From Polaribacter sargassicola (GTDB taxonomy: Bacteria > Bacteroidota > Bacteroidia > Flavobacteriales > Flavobacteriaceae): a stretch of 64,000 bases of DNA. Below the pieces are notes generated by a model. The model was not told the DNA's origin and searched no databases. It saw only the letters and a list, made by a program, of their open reading frames with translations. This document shows positions 8,063-17,724 of this stretch, piece by piece (the first letter of the stretch is position 1; each line of letters opens with the position of its first letter). The position numbers and the translations under genes were made by a program. The DNA is taken from assembly GCF_021991835.1 (NCBI RefSeq), contig NZ_JAHDAU010000007.1, positions 1 through 64,000 of the forward strand, written 5' to 3'.

Positions 8063-10657
8063 GTGATAAAAAATAAAAAACATATATTATTAGTTTTAGC
8101 TTTAATAGCAATAACATTAGTTAAAGCACAAGAAAAATTACCATATTTAGATACATCATTATCTTTTGATGAACGTGTAGACGATTTAGTATCTAGAATG
8201 ACTCTTGAAGAAAAAGTAGGTCAAATGATGAATGATGCACCTGCAATTCCTCGTTTAAATATTCCTGCTCATGAATATTGGAATGAAGCTTTACACGGTG
8301 TAGCGCGTGCAGGTAAAGCCACAGTATTTCCTCAAGCAATAGGTTTAGGTGCTACCTTTGATGAAGAGTTGATTTTAGAATCTGCTACTGTAATTTCTGA
8401 TGAAGCAAGAGCAAAACATCACGAAGCTTTGCGTAATAATTCTTTTGAAAGATATGAAGGCTTAACTTATTGGACACCAAACGTAAATATATTTCGTGAT
8501 CCGCGTTGGGGTCGTGGACAAGAAACTTATGGAGAAGATCCTTATTTAACATCTCGTATGGGAATTAGTTTTGTAAAAGGTTTACAAGGAGATGATGACA
8601 AATACTTAAAATTAGTTGCAACGCCAAAACACTTTGCAGTACACAGTGGTCCAGAGCCAGAAAGACATTTTTTTGATGCAGCTACTACAGAAAGAGATTT
8701 ATATGATACTTATTTGCCTGCTTTTGAAGCTACTGTAAAAGAAGGTAAAGCATACTCTATTATGGCAGCTTATAACAGATATATGGGTACACCATGTTGT
8801 GCAAGTCATCAGTTATTAGATGAAATTTTGCGTAAAGATTGGGGGTTTGATGGGTTTGTTGTTTCAGACTGTAATGCAATTAGAGATATTCATGATTATC
8901 ATAATTATGTAGATTCTAAAGAAGAAGCTGCCGCTGTAGCTGTAAAAGCTGGTTGCGATTTAAACTGTGGTTCTCGTTACGAGTTTTTAATTAATGCAGT
9001 TGCAGTTGGAGATATTACTGAGGCAGAAATTAATGTATCTTTAAAAAGAATACTAAAAGCTCGTTTTAAATTAGGAATGTTCGATCCTGCAGAAATTGTA
9101 CCTTATGCAAGTATTCCTATGGATGTGGTAAGTTCTAAAAAGCACAGAGATTTAGCATTAGAAACTGCTCAAAAATCTATAGTATTATTAAAAAATGAAA
9201 ATAAAACTTTACCGTTAAAAAAAGATTTAAAATCTATAGCAGTTATTGGGCCTAATGCAAATGATTTAGAAGTGCTTTTAGGTAATTATAATGGGTTTCC
9301 ATCGCAATATTTTACTCCTTTAGACGGTATTAAAAATAAGGTTTCAAAAGATACAAAAGTATATTATGAAGCTGGTACAGAATTAATTTCTAAAGAACCT
9401 ACAATGTCTTTAGTTTCTGCAGAATTTTTAAGTTTTGGAGATGAAACAGGGTTACAAGCAACTTATTATAATAATCATGATTTTTCAGGAAAACCAGTTG
9501 CAACCAGAGTAGAAGAAGTTATTAACTCTAATTGGAACTTAAGCCCTGTTAAAGGATTAGATGAAGCTAAATTTGCAGTAGAATATATAGGAAATATTAA
9601 AGTAGAAATTTCTGGTGATTATGATTTAGGATTACAAAGTCATCATAAAGCATATACTTTAGAAATTGATGGAAAAGTAATTGTAGACAATTCAGATAGA
9701 CCAAAAAGAAGAGTGCTTAAAGAAACTGTTTACTTAGAAAAAGGAAAGTCTTACAAAGTAAACATTAAATATTATCACGAAGGTTATCCTGCAAAATTAA
9801 AATTCATGTGGGCTTCTAAACAAAAATCATCTTTTGATAAAGCCATAGAATTAGCAAAAAAATCTGAAGTTGTAGTATTTGTAGGAGGAATTTCTCCTGG
9901 TGTTGAAGGAGAGCAAATGCCTGTAAACTCAAAAGGTTTTGATGGTGGAGATAAAACAAATATTGATTTGCCAGAAGTACAAACAGAGTTGCTTAAAGCA
10001 CTTCATAAAACGGGTACACCAGTAATTTTAGTTTTATTAAATGGTAGTGCTTTGGCTATTAATTGGGAAAATGATAATTTGCCATCTATTGTAGAGGCGT
10101 GGTATCCTGGTGAGCTAGGTGGTAAAGCCATTGCAGATGTGTTGTTTGGTGATTATAACCCTTCTGGTAGATTACCAGTAACTTTTTACACATCACACAA
10201 AGAATTATCACCGTTTGTTAATTATAGTATGAAAGGTAGAACTTATAGATATTATAAAGGCGAAGCTTTATATCCTTTTGGTCATGGTTTAAGTTATACT
10301 AATTTTAAGTATGATAAATTAAAATTATCAAAAACCAAAATCACCAAAACAGGTACAACTCAGGTTTCTGTTAAAGTTAAAAATATAGGCGATTTAGAAG
10401 GAAATGAAGTTGTACAATTATATGTAAAAGATGTTAAAAGCTCTGTAAAAAGACCTTTAAAAAGTTTAAGAGGAATAAAAATAATTAGATTAAAACCAGG
10501 AAAATCAACAACAGTCACTTTTGAGATTACACCAGAAGATTTAGAATTTTTTGATACAATAAAACGTGAAAAAATTGTTGAATCAGGAATTTTTGAAATT
10601 GGTATTGGTGCTGCGTCAAATAATTTTGAGACAGTAAATCTAGAAGTTATAAATTAA
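8063..10657 (+). CDS. GH3 beta-glycosidase with inserted PA14 domain (beta-xylosidase/beta-glucosidase-like)
   Basis: Family GH3 enzyme of 864 residues with a GTG start, chosen because it opens directly into a signal peptide (ending LVKAQ); no ATG in frame precedes the mature domain. Domains: N-terminal barrel with NEALHGVARAG, WTPNVNIFRDPRWGRGQETYGEDP and VVSDCNAI, whose Asp near residue 270 is the nucleophile; the alpha/beta sandwich, interrupted at about residues 460-600 by a PA14 domain (GLQATYYNNHDFSG to KLKFMW); and a C-terminal fibronectin type III-like domain. The NEALHG and ATVFPQAIGLGATFD pattern resembles beta-xylosidase/beta-glucosidase GH3 members. PA14 insertions are known to shape the active-site entrance. 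It probably acts in the periplasm on oligosaccharides. Confidence 0.93.
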   Translation: MIKNKKHILLVLALIAITLVKAQEKLPYLDTSLSFDERVDDLVSRMTLEEKVGQMMNDAPAIPRLNIPAHEYWNEALHGVARAGKATVFPQAIGLGATFDEELILESATVISDEARAKHHEALRNNSFERYEGLTYWTPNVNIFRDPRWGRGQETYGEDPYLTSRMGISFVKGLQGDDDKYLKLVATPKHFAVHSGPEPERHFFDAATTERDLYDTYLPAFEATVKEGKAYSIMAAYNRYMGTPCCASHQLLDEILRKDWGFDGFVVSDCNAIRDIHDYHNYVDSKEEAAAVAVKAGCDLNCGSRYEFLINAVAVGDITEAEINVSLKRILKARFKLGMFDPAEIVPYASIPMDVVSSKKHRDLALETAQKSIVLLKNENKTLPLKKDLKSIAVIGPNANDLEVLLGNYNGFPSQYFTPLDGIKNKVSKDTKVYYEAGTELISKEPTMSLVSAEFLSFGDETGLQATYYNNHDFSGKPVATRVEEVINSNWNLSPVKGLDEAKFAVEYIGNIKVEISGDYDLGLQSHHKAYTLEIDGKVIVDNSDRPKRRVLKETVYLEKGKSYKVNIKYYHEGYPAKLKFMWASKQKSSFDKAIELAKKSEVVVFVGGISPGVEGEQMPVNSKGFDGGDKTNIDLPEVQTELLKALHKTGTPVILVLLNGSALAINWENDNLPSIVEAWYPGELGGKAIADVLFGDYNPSGRLPVTFYTSHKELSPFVNYSMKGRTYRYYKGEALYPFGHGLSYTNFKYDKLKLSKTKITKTGTTQVSVKVKNIGDLEGNEVVQLYVKDVKSSVKRPLKSLRGIKIIRLKPGKSTTVTFEITPEDLEFFDTIKREKIVESGIFEIGIGAASNNFETVNLEVIN

Positions 10658-10669
10658 ATTTTTATATAA

Positions 10670-12244
10670 ATGAAGAAGTTACTGCAGTTAGATATTATTA
10701 TAGTTTTAGTTTTTGCGTTATTTATAACTAGTTGTAAAAATAAACCTAAAGAAGAGCAAAAAGAAGCTACTTCAAAAAGACCTAATATATTATTTATTAT
10801 GTCTGATGATCATACTTCTCAAGCATGGGGAATTTATGGTGGTATATTAGAAAATTACGCACACACACCAAATATTTCTAGATTGGCAGATGAAGGTACT
10901 GTTCTAGAAAATTGTTTAGTTTCAAACTCTATTTGTACACCAAGTAGAGCAACTATTTTAACAGGGCAATACAGTCATGTAAATGGCGTTAAAATTTTAG
11001 ATGCTGGTTTATCGCCACAATACAATAACATTGCTAAAGAAATGCAAAAAGGTGGTTATCAAACGTCAATTATTGGTAAATGGCATTTAAAACAAGAACC
11101 AGCAGGTTTCGATCATTATGCAGTGCTTCCTGGTCAAGGAGAATATCACGATCCAGTAATTAAAACTGCTGATAATTGGAAAGATTATTACGAAGGTGGT
11201 AAACAATACAAAGGTTATAGTTCGGATGTTATTGCTGATATGACTATCGATTGGATTGAAAATAGAGATAAGGATAAACCATTTATGGCTATGTGTCATT
11301 TTAAAGCAACACACGAACCTTACGATTACCCAGAGCGTTTTGCGCATCTTTATAAAGATGAAGAAATTCCAGTGCCAGATTCGTTTTACGACAGCAGTGC
11401 ATCTGTAACAGGGCGTTCGTTTTTAGGACAATCTATGGATAATTTAAAGCAACGTTATTTAGATGCTACGGCAGATCCTTCTTTAAGACATGATTTCATG
11501 AATTATCCAGGGTTACCATTTTCGGTTGATGGATTAACTAACGAGGAAGCACGTTACAAAACCTACCAAAAAATGGTGAAAGATTTTATGCGTTCTGGTG
11601 CCGCGGTAGATGATAATATTGGTAAACTTTTAGATTATTTAGAAGCCAACGGACTTGCAGAAAATACTGTAGTAATTTACACTGCAGATCAAGGTTATTT
11701 TTTGGGTGAACACGGTTGGTTCGATAAGCGTTTAATTTTCGAAGAATCTATTCACATGCCGTTCGTTATTCGTTATCCAAAAGAAGTAAGAGCAGGCGCA
11801 AGAAATAAAGATTTAATCGAAAATGTAGATTTTTCAGCATTATTCGCAGATTATGCCGGAATCGATTATCCAAACGATATGCAAGGGCGCAGTTTCCGTG
11901 AAAACTTAAAAGGAAACACACCTAACGATTGGAGAGATTACGGCTACTATCGTTACTGGGATCATTCCACAGATCGTCCTGGACATTTTGGTATTCGCGG
12001 ACAACGTTATAAATTAGCGTTCTTTTACGGCAACGGATTCAAAGGAGCTGCTCAAAATCAATTCTGGGATTTTTACGATTTACAAGAAGATCCGCACGAA
12101 TTACACAACGCATACAACGACCCAAAATACAAAGATATTATTGCCGATATGAAAGCTGAAATTTTAAAACAACGCGAGGCTATTGGTGATACAGATGCAG
12201 ATAATCCAGAAATTCTTGAGATTATTAAAAAACACTGGAATTAA
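10670..12244 (+). CDS. Sulfatase (formylglycine type), surface lipoprotein
   Basis: S1 sulfatase, 524 residues, with motif CTPSR at about residue 89, MSDDHTSQ, GKWHL and TADQGYFLGEHGWFDKR. It is the closest relative in the window of the sulfatase at 830-2428. The signal peptide ends FITSCKNKPKEEQKEA, a lipoprotein with the Lys/Glu-rich tail expected for surface display. Codon use changes along the gene: the first four arginines are all AGA, while from about base 11,330 on they are mostly CGT/CGC. The protein itself reads through without interruption, so the gene appears functional but may be a recombinant of two lineages. It starts 12 bases after the GH3 gene. Confidence 0.92.
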   Translation: MKKLLQLDIIIVLVFALFITSCKNKPKEEQKEATSKRPNILFIMSDDHTSQAWGIYGGILENYAHTPNISRLADEGTVLENCLVSNSICTPSRATILTGQYSHVNGVKILDAGLSPQYNNIAKEMQKGGYQTSIIGKWHLKQEPAGFDHYAVLPGQGEYHDPVIKTADNWKDYYEGGKQYKGYSSDVIADMTIDWIENRDKDKPFMAMCHFKATHEPYDYPERFAHLYKDEEIPVPDSFYDSSASVTGRSFLGQSMDNLKQRYLDATADPSLRHDFMNYPGLPFSVDGLTNEEARYKTYQKMVKDFMRSGAAVDDNIGKLLDYLEANGLAENTVVIYTADQGYFLGEHGWFDKRLIFEESIHMPFVIRYPKEVRAGARNKDLIENVDFSALFADYAGIDYPNDMQGRSFRENLKGNTPNDWRDYGYYRYWDHSTDRPGHFGIRGQRYKLAFFYGNGFKGAAQNQFWDFYDLQEDPHELHNAYNDPKYKDIIADMKAEILKQREAIGDTDADNPEILEIIKKHWN

Positions 12245-12268
12245 TATTCAACAAAAGTAAGTAACAAA

Positions 12269-13594
12269 ATGCATAGTAAACTTAATACACTTTTTAGCCT
12301 AATCTTTTTAAGCATAATAACACTAAGTTGTAAAGCACAAAAAGAAACTAAGCCTAACATTATCATCATTATGGCAGACGATATGGGTTACGGCGATTTA
12401 TCGTGTTACGGCAGTACATTAATAAATACGCCTAACCTCGATAAAATGGCTTCAGAAGGTATTAAGTTTACAGATTTTCATGCCAACGGTCCCGTTTGTA
12501 GCCCTACCAGAGCTGCTATTTTAACAGGTAAATATCAACAACGCGTTGGTATTGATGGTGTGGTTACAGCCAAACATCATCGTGATAAAGGTTTAGCTGT
12601 TAGCGAAAAAACCTTTGCCGATGCTATTAAAAAAGCAGGTTATGTAACCGGAATGTTTGGCAAGTGGCACGTGGGTTACAAAAAAGAATTTAACCCAATT
12701 AACCAAGGGTTCGATGAGTACATTGGTTATGTTTCTGGTAATGTAGATTATCACTCACACATCGATCAAGAAGGCTACGAAGATTGGTGGGTTGGCGATA
12801 CTATTAAAAATGAAAAAGGTTATTCTACAGATTTAATTACCGAACATTCTGTAGATTTCATTAAGCGACATAAAGACGAACCTTTTTTACTTTACATTCC
12901 GCACGAAGCGCCTCACGGGCCATTTCAAGGCCGTAAATCTGCTGCAGAACGTTACGTAGGTTGGAAAAATGGCGCTAAGCAAAAAGATAAAATGTCTGAT
13001 GAAGAACTCAACAACATTTATAAAGAAATGGTTGAAGTTATGGATGAAGGTGTTGGTGAAGTAATGAAAACCTTAAAAGAACTGAATATAGATAAAAACA
13101 CGATTATATTCTTTTGTTCAGATAACGGTGCATCAAAAAAAGTAGGTAGCAATGGTGGTTTAAGAGGGTATAAATCTACCTTATGGGAAGGTGGTCATCG
13201 TGTATCTGCAATGGCTTGGTACCCGGGAACAATTCAACCAAACCAAGTAAATAACGAAACGGTTTTAACCATGGATTTATTTCCTACGATCATGGATTTA
13301 GTAGGTGCGGAACAACCAGAAAACCTAGATGGTGTAAGTTTAAAAGATAATTTAATTAAAGGCGAGCCCTTAGCAGAAAGAGATTTGTTTTGGGGCTATG
13401 CTGGAAGAAAAGCCATTCGTCAAGGCGATTGGAAACTTATTCTTCGAAACAAAACAGCAGAACCTTTATTGTTTAATTTAAAAGAAGATATAAGAGAAAA
13501 TAATAACCTCGCTCAACAACACCCAGAACTAGTTAAAAGTTTAACTAAAAAACTAGAAGCTTGGGGCGACGATGTTTATGCAACAACTAAATAA
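12269..13594 (+). CDS. Sulfatase (formylglycine type), lipoprotein, arylsulfatase A-like
   Basis: S1 sulfatase of 441 residues, a compact form. Motifs: MADDMGYGDLSCYG near residue 35, CSPTR at about residue 77 (formylglycine site), GKWHVG, and CSDNGAS near residue 288, followed by a GG-LRGYK-WEGG segment that is common in arylsulfatase A-like enzymes. The signal peptide ends ITLSCKAQKE, a lipobox. Together with the next gene it forms a pair of compact sulfatases 9 bases apart. Members of this type desulfate hexoses or hexosamines; the exact position is not readable. Codon use is richer in GCC, GGC and CGT than the first 5 kb of the window. Confidence 0.92.
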   Translation: MHSKLNTLFSLIFLSIITLSCKAQKETKPNIIIIMADDMGYGDLSCYGSTLINTPNLDKMASEGIKFTDFHANGPVCSPTRAAILTGKYQQRVGIDGVVTAKHHRDKGLAVSEKTFADAIKKAGYVTGMFGKWHVGYKKEFNPINQGFDEYIGYVSGNVDYHSHIDQEGYEDWWVGDTIKNEKGYSTDLITEHSVDFIKRHKDEPFLLYIPHEAPHGPFQGRKSAAERYVGWKNGAKQKDKMSDEELNNIYKEMVEVMDEGVGEVMKTLKELNIDKNTIIFFCSDNGASKKVGSNGGLRGYKSTLWEGGHRVSAMAWYPGTIQPNQVNNETVLTMDLFPTIMDLVGAEQPENLDGVSLKDNLIKGEPLAERDLFWGYAGRKAIRQGDWKLILRNKTAEPLLFNLKEDIRENNNLAQQHPELVKSLTKKLEAWGDDVYATTK

Positions 13595-13603
13595 TAACCA
13601 TTA

Positions 13604-15376
13604 ATGAAATATTCAATTTATATCGCTTTAAGTATAGCTATTTTATGTTTTAATAGTTGTTCTGAAACTAAAACGACAGATAAACCAAAAAGACCTAACG
13701 TGCTTTTGGTTATCACAGACGATCAAGGTTTTGGCGATATTGGATATTATGGAAATCCGCATATTAAAACCCCAGTTTTAGATAGTTTAGCCAGTAAAAG
13801 TGTACGTTTCGACGATTTTTCGGTAAACCCAGTGTGTGCGCCAACACGTTCGGCAATCATGACAGGAAAGTACTCCATGGCAACAGGTGTGCACGATACT
13901 TACAGAGGTGGTGCAATGATGGCGCCAAGTGAAGTTACCATTGCCGAAATTTTAAAAGAAGCAGGTTATAAAACCGGAATGATTGGTAAATGGCATTTAG
14001 GTGATAATTACCCAATGCGTCCACAAGACCAAGGTTTCGAGTATACACTAAATCATTTATCTGGGGGAATTGGGCAATACGGCGATTGGCCAAATACGTT
14101 GAAAAGAGACAGCAGTTACTTCAATCCTATTTTATGGAAAAACGGTAAACAAGTGCAAACTCAAGGATATTGTACCGATGTTTTAACCGAAGCAGCAATG
14201 GATTATGTTGAAGACAACAAAGACAATCCATTCTTCCTATATTTATCATATAATGCGCCTCACGGGCCATTGCAATTACCACAAAAATATTACGATATGT
14301 ACAAAGATGTAGATATCGATGCGGGTTTAATTAATCAAGGAAAACCATATCCAAATGTTACCGAGCATAGTAGAGAAAATTCCAGAAAAGTCTACGGAAT
14401 GGTTACTAATATTGATGATAACTTAAGATTATTATTTAAAAAGTTAGAAGATTTAGGCATAGATGAAAATACACTAGTTATTTTCATGACAGACAATGGG
14501 CCGCAACATCCAAGATACATTGCAGGGATGCGCGGTAAAAAAGGTTCTGTTTTTCAAGGCGGCGTACGTGTACCAAGTTTCTGGTATTATCCAAAAGCGT
14601 TTAAAGAAGCCAGAGATATAAAAACGCCAGCCGCTCATTACGATATTTTACCAACATTAGCCGAACTTACAGGAGCTTCATTACCAGAAGGTTTAAAAAT
14701 TGAAGGCGAAAGTTTATTACCATTATTAACCAAAACAGAAGAGGCTTTACCAGAACGCATCATTAACCGTTATTGGGCAAGAACAGCGCCAGTGCATTAC
14801 AAAAATGTATCTACAAGAAAAGGCGAAATGAAATTAGTTGGTGTTGGTAAAGATGAAGATGGTAACGATAAATTTGAATTATTTAATTTAAATGAAGATC
14901 CTTACGAACAAAACGATATTTCAGCAGAACATCCTGCTTTAGTTGAAGAATTAAAAGCCGAAATGGATACTTGGTTAAATACCATGGAAACTTCAGAACA
15001 TATTGTAAATTCACCAATGCCAATAATTGGAACGGTTCATGAAAATCCTGTAATGCTAAATCAGAATGATGCTCTTTTCTTAAAGAAAGAAGGTGTTAAA
15101 AAAGAATTTATTTATTGGGATGTTATTGTAGATGAAGTAAAAACGTTCAATATCACAGTGCATTTTGATGCGCCAATAGCTACAACTGGCGCGTTAGAAC
15201 TAGATTTAGGTTCGCAAACAAAAACAGTAAAAATTGAAGCTAACGGACAAACAAGTTTCAGTTTTAATAATATAGAATTACCAAAAGGCAAAGTAACCAT
15301 AATGCCTAAAACTTATTTAAAAAGAAAAGGCGAGTTAAAATATGCCTATCCATTTTACATTGAAATAAAAGGATAA
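13604..15376 (+). CDS. Sulfatase with extra C-terminal beta-rich domain, lipoprotein
   Basis: S1 sulfatase of 590 residues. The catalytic part carries TDDQGFGDIGYYG, CAPTR at about residue 78, GKWHLGD and MTDNGPQH. The signal peptide ends LCFNSCSETK (lipobox). After the catalytic domain ends near residue 465 there is about 125 residues with alternating hydrophobic strands and few helices (for example FNITVHFDAPI and LDLGSQTKTVKIEANGQ), which looks like an added beta-sandwich that may bind sugar; I do not recognise a named family. The extension makes it about 100-150 residues longer than the neighbouring compact sulfatases. It is followed 14 bases later by GH95, whose ribosome binding site overlaps this gap. 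Confidence 0.92.
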   Translation: MKYSIYIALSIAILCFNSCSETKTTDKPKRPNVLLVITDDQGFGDIGYYGNPHIKTPVLDSLASKSVRFDDFSVNPVCAPTRSAIMTGKYSMATGVHDTYRGGAMMAPSEVTIAEILKEAGYKTGMIGKWHLGDNYPMRPQDQGFEYTLNHLSGGIGQYGDWPNTLKRDSSYFNPILWKNGKQVQTQGYCTDVLTEAAMDYVEDNKDNPFFLYLSYNAPHGPLQLPQKYYDMYKDVDIDAGLINQGKPYPNVTEHSRENSRKVYGMVTNIDDNLRLLFKKLEDLGIDENTLVIFMTDNGPQHPRYIAGMRGKKGSVFQGGVRVPSFWYYPKAFKEARDIKTPAAHYDILPTLAELTGASLPEGLKIEGESLLPLLTKTEEALPERIINRYWARTAPVHYKNVSTRKGEMKLVGVGKDEDGNDKFELFNLNEDPYEQNDISAEHPALVEELKAEMDTWLNTMETSEHIVNSPMPIIGTVHENPVMLNQNDALFLKKEGVKKEFIYWDVIVDEVKTFNITVHFDAPIATTGALELDLGSQTKTVKIEANGQTSFSFNNIELPKGKVTIMPKTYLKRKGELKYAYPFYIEIKG

Positions 15377-15378
15377 TC

Positions 15379-15384
15379 AGGAGG
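15379..15384 (+). promoter_or_regulatory. Strong Shine-Dalgarno sequence AGGAGG
   Basis: AGGAGG lies 6 bases before the ATG of the GH95 gene at 15391. Genes in Bacteroidota, including the neighbours here, normally lack a clear Shine-Dalgarno sequence, so this one stands out and supports the chosen start. Confidence 0.6.
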
Positions 15385-15390
15385 ATTTAA

Positions 15391-17724
15391 ATGAAGAAAC
15401 ATATAATACATACCATAAAAAAGCTAAGTATTATTGCTTTAGCAATTACAATTTCAAGTTGTAACAACGTTAAAAGCGATCAACAAAAAGAAACGTTTAA
15501 ATTACAATATGATGAGCCTGCTGAAAAATGGACAGAAGCTTTACCTGTGGGTAATGGTAGTTTAGGCGGCATGATTTATGGTGGTGTTTCACAAGAACAC
15601 ATTCAGTTTAATGAAGAAACCTTATGGCGTGGTCAACCTCACGATTATTCGCACGAAGGCGCTGGTGAATATTTGGGTGAAATAAGAAACTTGTTGGCTA
15701 CAGGAAAGCAGTTAGAGGCTCAAAAATTAGCTCAAGAGCATTTTATGAGCGATCCTATAAAACAAATTCACTATCAGCCTTTTGGAGATATTTATTTCGA
15801 CTTTAAAAATCACGAAAACTATAAAAACTATAAACGTGAGCTTAATTTAAATAATGCCGTAAGTTCGGTTTCTTATACAGTAGAGGATGTAGAATATAAA
15901 CGCGAAGTACTATCTAGTTTTCTAGATCAAATTATAGCAATTAATGTATCGGCAAGTAAAGAGAAAGCTTTAAATTTCGATTTATGGTTAGATGCCATAC
16001 ATGAAGATAAATCGGTTGTTACTTCAAACAATACACAAACCCTTGTAGTTAAAGTAAAAGACGGTGTATTGTGGGGAGTTTCAACCTTGAAAATTAAAAC
16101 CGATGGAACGGTAACTACTACCGATGGTAAATTACAAATTACCGATGCTTCAAACGCTACGGTATACTTATCTGCAGCCACAAATTATGTCGATTTTAAC
16201 GATGTAACCGGAACACCAGAAAAAATAGTTCCAGAAACTTTAGTAAATGTACAAGATCAAAGTTTTGAGTTTGTAAAAGAAAGACATATCTCCGATTATC
16301 AATCGCTTTACAACCGTTTTCAAATTAGTTTTGGCGATAATGGAAAATCTAAAAACGCAACCGATAAACGTATTGCCGATTTTAGCGAAACACCTAACGA
16401 TCCGCAATTGGTGGCTCTTTACGTGGAATACGCACGCTATTTAACCATTGCAAGTAGCAGACCAGGAACTAAACCAGCAACATTACAAGGCATCTGGAAC
16501 GATAAATTAACGCCGCCTTGGTTTAGTAGTTATACCACCAATATTAATTTAGAAATGAATTATTGGCCGGTAGAAATGTATAATTTAAGTGAATGCCACG
16601 AGCCACTTTTCGATTTAATTGAAGATTTATCTATAACAGGAGCCAAAGTTGCAAAAACACATTATAACGCCGATGGTTGGATTGTACACCATAATGTTGA
16701 TATTTGGCGAGGTGCTGCTCCTGTAAATGCATCGCATCACGGTATTTGGTTAGGTGGTGCCGCTTGGTTATCATCACATATTTGGGAGCATTACTTATTT
16801 ACGCAAGACAAAGAATTCTTAAAAAAACGTTATCCGTTACTTCGTAATGCGGCTTTATTCTATAGTCAGTTTTTGTATGAAGATCCAAATACAGGATATT
16901 TAATTAGTTCGCCTTCAAATTCACCAGAAATAGGAGGTTTAGTTGCTGGCCCAACTATGGATCATCAATTAATTCGAGCTTTATTTAAAACCACTATTGA
17001 AGCTTCAAAAATTCTAGATCAAGATGCAGAATTTACATCAACCCTTCAACCCATGATTAATAAAATTGCGCCAAACCAAATTGGTAAACACGGGCAATTA
17101 CAAGAATGGATGGAAGATAAAGATAACCCAGAAAATCATCACAGGCATGTATCGCATCTTTGGGCAGTTCACCCAGGAAACGAAATTAATTTTGATGAGA
17201 CTCCAGATTTAATGCAAGCTGCAAAACAATCTTTAGAATATAGAGGAGACAATGGTACAGGTTGGAGTTTAGCATGGAAAATTAATTTTTGGTCGCGTTT
17301 TAAAGATGGCGATCACGCTTATAAATTATTGCATAAATTATTAAGTCCTGCCGAAAGACCAAATGGAAAAGTTGGCGGTGGTTCTTATCCTAATTTATTT
17401 GATGCGCATCCACCATTTCAAATAGATGGTAATTTTGGAGGTGCTTCAGGTATTTTAGAAATGCTTTTACAAAGTCAGTTAAACTACATCGAATTATTAC
17501 CAGCATTACCAAGCACGTTGTCAGAAGGACATGTTTCTGGAATTTTAGCACGTGGCGGATTTGAGTTAGCATTTTCATGGGAAGCAGGTACACTTAAAAA
17601 CGTGTCAGTTTTATCAAAAAGCGGCATGCCTTGTGTGTTAAAATATGGAGACAAATCTATCGAGTTTGAAACCGAAGCAGGTAAAACCTACAATTTTGAT
17701 GGTTTATTAAACAAAAAATCGTAA
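15391..17724 (+). CDS. GH95 alpha-L-fucosidase/alpha-galactosidase family lipoprotein
   Basis: Family GH95 (inverting; alpha-1,2-L-fucosidases and some alpha-L-galactosidases), 777 residues. N-terminal beta-domain starts with EALPVGNGSLGGMIYGG and NEETLWRG. The (alpha/alpha)6 barrel carries TNINLEMNYWP near residue 381, with the two Asn residues known to assist catalysis, SPSNSPE near 508 with the probable acid Glu, and DAHPPFQIDGNFGG near 670 with the Asp that cooperates in water activation. All expected residues are present. The signal peptide ends TISSCNNVK, so it is a lipoprotein. It is preceded by an unusually strong ribosome binding site and its stop overlaps the next start by one base (TAATG). 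With three GH29 and one GH141-like gene, it strengthens the case for a fucose-rich substrate. Confidence 0.93.
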   Translation: MKKHIIHTIKKLSIIALAITISSCNNVKSDQQKETFKLQYDEPAEKWTEALPVGNGSLGGMIYGGVSQEHIQFNEETLWRGQPHDYSHEGAGEYLGEIRNLLATGKQLEAQKLAQEHFMSDPIKQIHYQPFGDIYFDFKNHENYKNYKRELNLNNAVSSVSYTVEDVEYKREVLSSFLDQIIAINVSASKEKALNFDLWLDAIHEDKSVVTSNNTQTLVVKVKDGVLWGVSTLKIKTDGTVTTTDGKLQITDASNATVYLSAATNYVDFNDVTGTPEKIVPETLVNVQDQSFEFVKERHISDYQSLYNRFQISFGDNGKSKNATDKRIADFSETPNDPQLVALYVEYARYLTIASSRPGTKPATLQGIWNDKLTPPWFSSYTTNINLEMNYWPVEMYNLSECHEPLFDLIEDLSITGAKVAKTHYNADGWIVHHNVDIWRGAAPVNASHHGIWLGGAAWLSSHIWEHYLFTQDKEFLKKRYPLLRNAALFYSQFLYEDPNTGYLISSPSNSPEIGGLVAGPTMDHQLIRALFKTTIEASKILDQDAEFTSTLQPMINKIAPNQIGKHGQLQEWMEDKDNPENHHRHVSHLWAVHPGNEINFDETPDLMQAAKQSLEYRGDNGTGWSLAWKINFWSRFKDGDHAYKLLHKLLSPAERPNGKVGGGSYPNLFDAHPPFQIDGNFGGASGILEMLLQSQLNYIELLPALPSTLSEGHVSGILARGGFELAFSWEAGTLKNVSVLSKSGMPCVLKYGDKSIEFETEAGKTYNFDGLLNKKS

